Below, one piece after another: positions 52,752-60,018 of a stretch of 64,000 nucleotides of DNA; the first letter of the stretch is position 1; every line of letters starts with the position of its first letter. Under the pieces are notes generated by a model that was not told the DNA's origin, did not search any database, and worked only from the letters and a program-made list of their open reading frames with translations. Made by a program: the position numbers and the translations under genes. The stretch is from GCA-2731375 sp964631725 (GTDB taxonomy: Bacteria > Pseudomonadota > Alphaproteobacteria > GCA-2731375): the NCBI GenBank assembly GCA_964631725.1, contig CAZVYX010000016.1:42747-106746 (forward strand). Reading direction: 5' to 3'.

Positions 52752-52813
52752 TCCTCCCTTATTGGTTTTATGAATTCAGGGAGGAGTATGCGCAAACAAT
52801 CTGATTATGCCAA
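52752..52813 (-). promoter_or_regulatory. dppA: dppA promoter and flanking inverted repeat
   Basis: On the minus strand, TTGGCA (52813-52808), 17 bases, then CATACT (52790-52785) form a good sigma-70-type promoter. A perfect eight-base inverted repeat, TCCTCCCT and AGGGAGGA (arms 52778-52785 and 52752-52759), brackets the expected start of transcription and includes the ribosome binding site. It could be an operator, or the second arm could be partly sequestered in the message. Confidence 0.55.
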
Positions 52814-52848
52814 GTGATCCTTATTGTGACGGTGGTGCCGCGGCGGTT

Positions 52849-53253
52849 CTACAAGCCTTTGTCAAGCAGTGCCTTGATCTTCGCCTTGCTCGTCTGCGCG
52901 ATCAGCCGTCCCGCTTCCCCGCTGCTTTTCACCATCACCAAGGTGGATTGATAGGTTACCTTGTACTGCGTGGCGATGGCGGCATCCCCGTAGGTGTCCC
53001 AGTCCACATAGACGAAGGTGATCTTCTCGTCATAGCTCTTGTTGGCGGCCCGTAATGCCTTGATCGCACGGATCTGGCTGCGACAGGTGCCTCACCACTC
53101 GGCGGCGAATTCCAGCAATACCGCACGGCCATCGTCGAGGGCGGATTTCACGGCCTTGGGGCTATAGGGCACGCTGTCGCCAGCGGCATGTGCCGCCAAC
53201 GGCACCGACAAGGCAGCGACAACGGCAAACTGTAGAAAACGTCTACGTAACAT
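52849..53253 (-). CDS. Exported thioredoxin-like protein with in-frame TGA at the active site (candidate selenoprotein, UxxC)
   Basis: A 134-residue periplasmic thioredoxin-fold protein if TGA at 53094-53092 is read through. The signal peptide starts LRRRFLQFAVV (Tat-like RRxFL) and ends near AHAAG. The active site reads LLEFAAEW, then TGA (codon 54), then GTCRSQIRAI, so the first Cys of WCxxC is replaced exactly. After the TGA the frame stays open with family features (ITFVYVDWDTYGDAA, a QSTLVMV segment where thioredoxins have cis-Pro, and IKALLDKGL) to a TAG at 52849. It lies 19 bases after ccdA, whose product would reduce it. Selenocysteine fits best; nonsense mutation or sequence error cannot be excluded. 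No selenocysteine machinery is in this window. Confidence 0.7.
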
Positions 53254-53272
53254 CAAATCACCTTCAACATGT

Positions 53273-53986
53273 TCAGATCGAAACCGATAGGTCCTGCAGC
53301 CATTCGGGGAGAATGTCCAACAGCTGGCTTTCCAGCCAATGGTCTACCCCGAACAGAATGCCCATGCCCACCAACAAAAACGTGATCCCCAGGATCGTCT
53401 TGGCTTTGCCCGCAAGCAGGCGCAGGGCCCGTTGCCGCTTCGCCACCATTTCGCGGGTTCCAAAGGCCAGCGCCAGCACAACAGTGGACACTCCCAACGC
53501 AAACGCTGTCATGATTGCTCCGGCCCAAATGATATCCTGGCCCTGGGAGGCCAGGGATATGGCACCGCCCAGGGTTGGCCCGATACAAGGCGACCAGACG
53601 GCCCCCAACATGGCCCCGCCCAGGAACTGCCCACGCAGCCCGGCGCTGTCCATGCCGCGTAGATGGCCATCGGCATTGCCGGCGAAAGCGGCCGTGGCTG
53701 TGGCGAAGCGTTCGTTCAGGCGCGGGACCAACAGGACCAGGCCAAAGACGACCATCATCCAGGCGCCGATCGTGGTCATCAGCCGCTGATCAAGGCCGAT
53801 CGAGGATCCCAGCACGATGACGAACAGGCCAACCAGGACGAAAGACAGGCTCAACCCAGCCGCCAACGCCAGCGGGCCCCGGCGGTCGGCCTGCAGCGAG
53901 GCCGCCAGAACGATGGGCAATACGGGCAATACGCAGGGGTTCAGCAGCGTCAGCAACCCGGCGATGAAAGCGAAAAACAACTCCAC
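53273..53986 (-). CDS. ccdA: CcdA-type transmembrane electron-transfer protein
   Basis: A six-helix inner-membrane protein (CcdA/DsbD-beta family) that moves reducing equivalents from cytoplasmic thioredoxin to periplasmic thioredoxins. The two redox cysteines are in LLTLLNPCVLPVLPIVL and GAVWSPCIGPTLGGAISL, the pseudo-symmetric motifs of the family. Length is 237 residues. The next gene, 19 bases downstream, encodes the exported thioredoxin with TGA at its active site, which is the natural partner. Confidence 0.9.
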   Translation of the reverse strand: MELFFAFIAGLLTLLNPCVLPVLPIVLAASLQADRRGPLALAAGLSLSFVLVGLFVIVLGSSIGLDQRLMTTIGAWMMVVFGLVLLVPRLNERFATATAAFAGNADGHLRGMDSAGLRGQFLGGAMLGAVWSPCIGPTLGGAISLASQGQDIIWAGAIMTAFALGVSTVVLALAFGTREMVAKRQRALRLLAGKAKTILGITFLLVGMGILFGVDHWLESQLLDILPEWLQDLSVSI

Positions 53987-54129
53987 GAAGCGAACACTCC
54001 ATGATCGGGAACTCCAGGGTCGGCGCTCGATATCATGGATCTCGCATATGGGACAACACGGTCATTGGTCACGTTGCCGTGTGCCGCATGCCGTTGCACG
54101 GATGGCGGCCGCGCGACTACAATCAGGTC

Positions 54130-54774
54130 ATGTCCCCGCCCGACCGCCAACTCGCCGCCATCGTGATCGCCGATGTGGCCGGCTATACGCAAATGATCGA
54201 TGCGGACGAGGCCGGCAGTCATGAACGCTTCGGCGACCTGACGGAGAATATTTTCAAACCCTTGCTAAAACAGCACAACGGCCGCCTGGTCGAGACCAAG
54301 GGCGATGCCCTTTTGTCGACCTTTACCTCGGCCGTGGCGGCGGTGAACTTCGCGGTCGATGTGCAACGGACCCTGCCAATTCATCAGGGCGACTGGCCGA
54401 ATGGCCAGCGCATGCGGTTTCGCCTGGGCATCGGTCTGGGTGAAATCATTATCGAAGGTGACGATGTCCATGGCGACGGCGTCAGGGTGGCGAACCGGTT
54501 GCGCGAATTGACGGATCCGGGCGAAATCTTGATTGCGGGTAGCGTCCTCGACCAGGTGCGCCGGCGCCTCGACCATGTGGCGTTCGAAGACATGGGGCCC
54601 GGGGAGGTGGAAGACATGCCCGATCCGGTGCCGGCCTATCGCGTGCTGCTGGATCCATCGGTGATCGAAGAGGAGGCCGATGGCGGAAAAGTTTTCACCG
54701 GACGCCGGATCGCCCTGGCCTTGCTGGTCCTGGTGCTGTTTGCGGGCGCGGCGCTGTGGAAGCTGCGGGGATGA
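54130..54774 (+). CDS. Class III nucleotidyl (adenylate/guanylate) cyclase with C-terminal membrane helix
   Basis: Predicted to make cyclic nucleotide from ATP or GTP. The cyclase domain occupies about residues 5-170: AIVIADVAGYTQMIDADEAG with the first metal Asp, ETKGDALLSTF with the second, and LGIGLGEIIIEGDDVHGDGV with RVANRL. A single helix at the very end (RRIALALLVLVLFAGAALW) would anchor it with the domain in the cytoplasm. Length is 214 residues. The ATG at 54130 is used because the upstream frame to 54001 does not fit. It is divergent from ccdA. Confidence 0.82.
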   Translation: MSPPDRQLAAIVIADVAGYTQMIDADEAGSHERFGDLTENIFKPLLKQHNGRLVETKGDALLSTFTSAVAAVNFAVDVQRTLPIHQGDWPNGQRMRFRLGIGLGEIIIEGDDVHGDGVRVANRLRELTDPGEILIAGSVLDQVRRRLDHVAFEDMGPGEVEDMPDPVPAYRVLLDPSVIEEEADGGKVFTGRRIALALLVLVLFAGAALWKLRG

Positions 54775-54894
54775 TGCACTACGACATGGCGTGAGGGAAA
54801 ATTGGGCGCCCGTCGCCGGTTTATCCTTGCGTGGCCGGGCGTCATCGCTAGATTGGCCGCAAATACCACATAATGTTGTCGTGAGGAAACGCAG

Positions 54895-55569
54895 ATGGAT
54901 TTCGAGAAGCTTGTTCAGGAACGCAGAAGTATCCGTGGTTATAAGCCCGACCCGGTGCCGAAAGAGGTGATTGAGGAAATCGTCGACATCGCCAAGGGCG
55001 CGCCGTCCTCGATGAATACCCAGCCCTGGTTCCTGCATGTGATCACCGGCGAGCCGCTGGATCGGATCCGCAAGGGCAATACCGAACGCATGCTGGGTGG
55101 TGCCGAGGTCAACCGCGAGATCCCGGTGCGCGATGGTTACGAAGGCGTCCATCGCCAGCGCCAAATCGAGGTCGCCATTCAGTTGTTCGAGGCCATGGGC
55201 ATAGAGCGGGACGACAAGGAACGGCGCCAGGATTGGGTGCTGCGCGGTTTCCGCCAGTTCGACGCGCCGGTCTCAATCGTTGTCACCTACGACAAGAGCC
55301 TGGAGCCCGCGACCATCAGCCACTTTGATTTGGGCGCCATTGTCTACGGCCTGGTGCTGGCCGCATGGACCCGCGGCCTGGGCACGGTGATCAACGGCCA
55401 GGGCATCATGCAGTCGGATGTGGTGCGCGAACATGCCCAGATCCCCGAATGGCAAACCATCATGACGTGTGTCGCCATGGGCTATCCGGATGAAGATTTC
55501 TCCGCCAACAAGGTGAAATCCAGACGCACGCCGAACGACGACATCATATCCTACGTTGGCTTCGACTAA
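54895..55569 (+). CDS. Nitroreductase-family FMN oxidoreductase
   Basis: A homodimeric FMN enzyme that uses NAD(P)H; the substrate is not clear. Landmarks: ERRSIRGYKPDPVPKEVIEE, AKGAPSSMNTQPWFLHVITG for FMN binding, DLGAIVYGLVLAAWTRGLGT and the C-terminal CVAMGYPDEDFSANKVKSRR. Length is 224 residues. It stands alone 120 bases after the cyclase gene. Confidence 0.85.
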   Translation: MDFEKLVQERRSIRGYKPDPVPKEVIEEIVDIAKGAPSSMNTQPWFLHVITGEPLDRIRKGNTERMLGGAEVNREIPVRDGYEGVHRQRQIEVAIQLFEAMGIERDDKERRQDWVLRGFRQFDAPVSIVVTYDKSLEPATISHFDLGAIVYGLVLAAWTRGLGTVINGQGIMQSDVVREHAQIPEWQTIMTCVAMGYPDEDFSANKVKSRRTPNDDIISYVGFD

Positions 55570-55728
55570 GCCGAATAACGTTATTGTCGGACGCACTTAA
55601 CGCCCCCGGCTGGAAAAGCAGTTTCCCGGTCGGGGCGCACCGCTGTGCCCCCTGGGCAAGTTCCTGTTTTGGCGTGCTTCGGCGAATCTTGGCGCCAGGT
55701 TTGCCATGCCGCTCGAGCGGCCTAGTTC

Positions 55729-55845
55729 ACTGTCAACGACCTGACGCACGTAGACGACAATGGTGTTGTGCTAAGAAAGCCTTTTGCCATCAATGAGTTG
55801 ACTGGTGCAATCGAACAGCTACAGGGCGCGGACCCAAAGCCGTAG
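55729..55845 (+). pseudogene. C-terminal remnant of a response-regulator receiver domain
   Basis: A short open stretch between an in-frame TAG (55723) and TAG (55843-55845) reads DDNGVVLRKPFAINELTGAI, then EQLQG. It matches the end of a CheY-like receiver, where the invariant Lys-Pro (here RKPF) is followed by the last helix. No start or upstream receiver part is found, so it is probably a decayed fragment. The rest of the gap from 55570 to 55890 shows nothing I can name. Confidence 0.4.
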
Positions 55846-55890
55846 CCTTGACGACAACCATGGTTCAATTCCGACGGCTAAGTATTCCAC

Positions 55891-57143
55891 TCAGACAATC
55901 CGCCCTTCCATCCAGGCGCAGTGTGACAGCAGCTTTTCGTCCTGTCCCAGGGCGCCGACCGCCTGTACGCCGACCGGCAGGCCATTGGCGCCCGAATGGC
56001 CGGGCAGGTTGACGCAGGGGCTGCCCAGCAGCGTCCACATGCGGTTGAACACGGGATCGCCGGTGCCGTTGTCCAGACCCTTGGGCGCCTCCCCCGGTGC
56101 CGAGGGGCAGAGCAGGACGTCCACCTGCCCGAATACCGTATCCAATTGGCGCCGGCCTTCCCCGGCGGCAGTCAGGGCGGCCTGATAGACGGTGAAATCG
56201 ACCCCCTGTCCCTGTTCGATCAGGGCGATGATATGGCGGCTCATCCGCTCCCGGTGCTGGTTGTATTCAAAGGCCAGGTCGCGGGCCGCGTTTTGCGCCA
56301 TGACGATCTTCTGATGCGCGACCAATGTCGCGAACACCGACGGCAGATCAATATCCACGACCTCGGCCCCTGCGGCTTCGAGGCTTTTGGCGGCGGCCAG
56401 CACGGCGCCCTGGCTGTCCCTGTCGGCCTGATCCCATTCATGGGTGCGGCACAGGCCGATTTTCGGTTTAGCCGCGGCGACGGACGTCGGCGCCCCCCGA
56501 CCAGGGCGGCGCGCATCAGATGCACATCGGCGAGCTCCCGGCAGAACCAGCCCAGGCTGTCCAGGTCATGGCCCAGGGCCTTGACGCCAAACAGGGGCAT
56601 GGCGCCATAGCTGGCCTTGTAGCCCACGACGCCGCAAAAGGCGGCCGGTCGGATGACCGAACCCCCGGTTTGGGTGCCGAACGCCAGCGGCACCATGCAA
56701 TCCGCCACCGCCGCCGCCGAGCCAGAGGAGGAGCCGCCCGGCGTATGGCCTGGGTTATGGGGGTTGGCCGTCCCGCCCGGCTGGAAATAGGCGAATTCGG
56801 TACTGACCGTCTTGCCCAGAACCGTGCCACCGGCGGCCCGCACCAGCGCGACACAGGCCGCATCCATGGCCGGCTGATGTTCGGGATAGACCTCTGAGCC
56901 ATAGGTCGTGGGCATATCGGCGGTATCGATGATGTCCTTGATACCGACGGGTATGCCGGCCAGGGGACCCGCAAGATCGCCGCTCTGGACCTGGTCAATT
57001 GCAATATGACACCAGGCCCCGACCACACCATCCCGCTCCGCGATACGGGCCAGACAGGCGGCCCACAGGTCAGCCGCGCTGATTTCGCCCCGGTCCAATG
57101 CCCCCCGGGCCTGGCTGGCGGATAATTCGTTGGCTGGCGTCAT
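55891..57143 (-). pseudogene. Amidase-signature hydrolase interrupted by a frameshift
   Basis: An amidase-signature enzyme (Ser-cisSer-Lys). The first frame (57143 down to about 56500) has the catalytic Lys in GIPVGIKDIIDTADMPTTYG and the serine motif in PGGSSSGSAAAVAD, followed by GTQTGGSVIRPAAFCGVVG. At a run of six C on the plus strand (56493-56498) the frame is lost. The C-terminal third continues in another frame (from about 56490 to 55891, with LLCPSAPGEAPKGL, then SPCVNLPGHSGANGLPVG). A one-base change in that run would restore one protein of about 415 residues. Either a recent pseudogene or a homopolymer sequencing error. Confidence 0.8.
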
Positions 57144-57305
57144 GGTAGATCCTCCCCGGAGTTATGTGCCTGACATTGCAGCATGAATGGCCCCATCCGT
57201 CAGCCCAAACCTTGCCGTGGCCGCACGCAATCGCGGCACTTTGCCGCAGGGCCAGGGGGGCCGCGGCGTGGAGCAGCGCTGACCCCTATGCTAAAATCCT
57301 CGGCC

Positions 57306-58043
57306 ATGAATGAATTTCAGGATAGTGCAGCGCCCGGCGCCGCCGGCTCGGGGCGGAGCGGCATGGTGGCGCCATTCTCGCCCGTGCTGTTGGGCGGTTT
57401 GCTATTGTCGCCGTTGCCGCCCGTGGTGCCGCGTCTGCTTCTGCAACCGCTGTTGCGCGCCGCGATGGCGGCGGTCGCGACGCAGCACACCGGCATGTTC
57501 GAACGTCTGGGGCCATATGCGAATACGGTCTTTCTGATTGATCCGATTGATCTACCGATCCGTTTCCTGCTGCGGGCGGACGCCAGGCAACCAAGGTTGA
57601 GCGTTGCCCGCGAGGCGGACGCCGGCGAGGTCGGGGCGACCATTCGCGGCTCGCTGCTGGCCCTGATCGATCTGTTGGAAGGCCGGGTCGATGGCGATGC
57701 CCTGTTCTTTTCCAGGGCCCTGGTGATCGAGGGCGATACGGAGGCCGTGGTGGCGCTGCGCAATGCCGTCGATGGCGAGGAGATCGATATCATCGACGAC
57801 ATCCTCGTCCGCGCCGGCCCATTGGCACGGCCCGCCCGGCGCGCTGCCAACCGTCTGCGGCGGCTGGCCCGCCGCGCCGGCAGCGATATGGCCATGCTCC
57901 AGGATGCCTTGTTACAGCCGGCCATGGAGCGGGTGGCGGCGCAAGCGGCCGCCGTCGACCATCTGCGTCAAACCATGTCCCGTGACAAGACATCACGGCG
58001 CCGCCGTACCACGAAACCGCCTTCCGCAAAAGCACCGGAGTAA
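57306..58043 (+). CDS. ubiT: SCP2-domain protein UbiT (oxygen-independent ubiquinone biosynthesis)
   Basis: A lipid-binding accessory protein for anaerobic ubiquinone synthesis. An SCP2-like domain occupies about residues 45-160 (TVFLIDPIDLPIRFLLRA, ATIRGSLLALIDLLEGRVDG and DALFFSRALVIEGDTEAVV). The last part is a basic Arg/Lys-rich tail (SRDKTSRRRRTTK). Length is about 245 residues, longer than the E. coli protein. The call rests on the SCP2 features and on the position 2 bases before ubiU. Starts at 57306 or 57288 are both possible; the frame opens at 57183. Confidence 0.82.
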   Translation: MNEFQDSAAPGAAGSGRSGMVAPFSPVLLGGLLLSPLPPVVPRLLLQPLLRAAMAAVATQHTGMFERLGPYANTVFLIDPIDLPIRFLLRADARQPRLSVAREADAGEVGATIRGSLLALIDLLEGRVDGDALFFSRALVIEGDTEAVVALRNAVDGEEIDIIDDILVRAGPLARPARRAANRLRRLARRAGSDMAMLQDALLQPAMERVAAQAAAVDHLRQTMSRDKTSRRRRTTKPPSAKAPE

Positions 58044-58045
58044 GC

Positions 58046-59062
58046 ATGGCCCAAGGCAATGGCAACGCAACCCCCGGCGATTTGGAACTGATCTGCCCCG
58101 CGGGCACCCCGGCCGCACTCCGGGCCGCCGTCGATGCCGGCGCCGAGGCGGTCTACCTCGGCTTTCGCGACGAGACCAACGCGCGCAACTTTCCCGGGCT
58201 GAATTTCAGCCCGGAGGAGCTGGAAGTGGGTCTGGAATATGCCCACGCCCGCGATTGCAAGGTCTTTGTCGCCATCAATACCTTTCCCCGCGCCGGCGCG
58301 CCCGAGGCCTGGCATCGCGGCGTCGACCGGGCCGCCGATCTTGGCGTCGATGCGGTGATCCTGGCCGATATCGGCATTCTCGACTATGCCTCGAAACAGC
58401 ACCCGGATCTGCGCTTGCATCTATCGGTGCAGGCCTCCGCCTCGAACGCCGAGGCGATCCGCTTTTATCACGAGGCGTTCGGCGTCCGCCGCGTTGTGCT
58501 GCCCCGGGTGCTGACGGTGGAGGACATCGCCGATCTGAACAGCCGCATCCCGGTGGAGACCGAGGTTTTCGCCTTTGGCGGCATGTGTCCCATGGCCGAG
58601 GGGCGGTGCCTGCTGTCTTCCTATGTCACGGGCAAGTCGCCCAATATCACCGGGGTCTGTTCACCCGCCTCGCATGTGCGGTATCTGGAGCGGGGCTCGG
58701 AAATGGTCTCGAAGCTGGGTGATTTCACGATCAATGTTTTTCAGCAAAACGATGCCGCCGGTTATCCGACCCTGTGCAAGGGCCGCTTCTTCGCCGATGA
58801 CCGCGCCTCGTATCTGTTCGAGGCGCCGACCTCGCTCAATGTTCTGCCCATCCTGCCGGACCTGATGGCAGCCGGCGTTTCCGCCCTGAAGATTGAGGGC
58901 CGCCAGCGCGGCCGCGCCTACACGGCGCAGGTGGTCGCCGCCTTCCGCGCCGCCGTCGACGCCTGCCGGCGCGGCGAGCCGATCCCCGAGATGCCGCAAC
59001 TTGGCGAGGTGACCGAAGGTCACCGCGAGACCTCCGGCGCTTATCAAAGGGCCTGGCGATGA
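58046..59062 (+). CDS. ubiU: UbiU, iron-sulphur U32-family protein for oxygen-independent ubiquinone hydroxylation
   Basis: Works with UbiV in the O2-independent hydroxylation of the ubiquinone ring. A U32-peptidase-like barrel starts LELICPAGTPAALRAAVDAG. The four cysteines for the [4Fe-4S] cluster are seen in FGGMCPMAEGRCLL, ITGVCSPASH and TLCKGRFFADD. Length is 338 residues. Its end overlaps the ubiV start by 4 bases. Confidence 0.92.
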   Translation: MAQGNGNATPGDLELICPAGTPAALRAAVDAGAEAVYLGFRDETNARNFPGLNFSPEELEVGLEYAHARDCKVFVAINTFPRAGAPEAWHRGVDRAADLGVDAVILADIGILDYASKQHPDLRLHLSVQASASNAEAIRFYHEAFGVRRVVLPRVLTVEDIADLNSRIPVETEVFAFGGMCPMAEGRCLLSSYVTGKSPNITGVCSPASHVRYLERGSEMVSKLGDFTINVFQQNDAAGYPTLCKGRFFADDRASYLFEAPTSLNVLPILPDLMAAGVSALKIEGRQRGRAYTAQVVAAFRAAVDACRRGEPIPEMPQLGEVTEGHRETSGAYQRAWR

Positions 59063-60009
59063 AGGGCAAAAAGACCACGCAGATAAACCCCGGACTGGCC
59101 CTGGGGCCGGTACTGTTTCATTGGGACGCGGAACGCTGGCGCGATTTCTATTTCCGTATCGCGGATGAGGCCGACATCGATACGGTCTATCTGGGCGAGG
59201 TGGTTTGCGCCAAGCGGCGGCCATTTATTCTGCCCCATTTACCCGCCGTGCACGAGCGCCTGACCGCCGCCGGCAAGGAGGTCGCGCTCTCCACCCTGGC
59301 CCTGATCATGACCGAAACGGAGATGGACGAAATCCGCCAAGCCATCGCCGATCCGGACCTGCTGTTCGAGGCCAATGATATTTCCACCGCCGCGCTGCTG
59401 GCCGGCCGGCGCCATGTCATCGGCCCGTTCGTCAATGCCTACAATGAAGGCACCATTGCCTATCTGGCGGAGCGCGGCGCCTATCGGGTTTCCCTGCCGG
59501 CGGAGCTGTCCCTGACCGCGCTGCGGGACCTGGGCCAAACCGATGCGGGCCAGTCGGTTGCGTTGGAAGTGCAGGTATTTGGCCGGCTGCCCCTGGCGAT
59601 CTCGGCCCGGTGCTATCACGCCCGGGCCCACGACCTGCACAAGGATGGCTGTCAGTTCGTCTGCGCCAACGATCCCGACGGCCTGACCATCGAGACCCTG
59701 GATGAAGAGCCGTTCCTGGCCATCAACGGCACCCAGACATTGTCGGATACCTATTGCAGCCTGCTCGCCGAACTGCCGCTGCTGAAAGCCGCCGGCATCA
59801 GCGGCTTCCGCCTTTGGCCCCATAGTTGCGACATGGTGCAGGTGGCGGCTGTGTTCCGGGCTGTTCTTGACGAGGCCATGGCGGTGGAAGAGGCCGAGGC
59901 GCGATTGGACGAACTGATCGGCGATGTGCCCCTGGCCAATGGCTACCTGCACGGCCAGGAGGGCCGGCAATGGGTGCACGGGGCGGCGGATGCGCTCGGC
60001 GCCGAGTAG
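59059..60009 (+). CDS. ubiV: UbiV, iron-sulphur U32-family partner of UbiU
   Basis: The second subunit of the UbiUV pair. It has the shorter U32-type fold with LGPVLFHWDAERWRDFYFRI, the first ligand region YLGEVVCAKRR and the clustered cysteines in ISARCYHARAHDLHKDGCQF followed by VC. These four match the [4Fe-4S] ligands known in UbiV. Length is 316 residues. It overlaps ubiU by 4 bases and is followed by ubiD after 9 bases. Confidence 0.92.
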   Translation: MKGKKTTQINPGLALGPVLFHWDAERWRDFYFRIADEADIDTVYLGEVVCAKRRPFILPHLPAVHERLTAAGKEVALSTLALIMTETEMDEIRQAIADPDLLFEANDISTAALLAGRRHVIGPFVNAYNEGTIAYLAERGAYRVSLPAELSLTALRDLGQTDAGQSVALEVQVFGRLPLAISARCYHARAHDLHKDGCQFVCANDPDGLTIETLDEEPFLAINGTQTLSDTYCSLLAELPLLKAAGISGFRLWPHSCDMVQVAAVFRAVLDEAMAVEEAEARLDELIGDVPLANGYLHGQEGRQWVHGAADALGAE

Positions 60010-60018
60010 GACGCGGCG

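Noticed and set aside
52807..53055. An 82-codon plus-strand frame opposite the thioredoxin gene
   Set aside because: It overlaps the thioredoxin coding frame antisense and has no recognisable features.
52849..53091. Treating the part after the TGA as a separate small gene
   Set aside because: No start codon with a ribosome binding site fits, and the fragment would lack the first half of a thioredoxin fold.
57144..57305. FNR/Anr-type operator upstream of ubiT
   Set aside because: No TTGAT-N4-ATCAA-like sequence is visible, so anaerobic regulation cannot be claimed from sequence.
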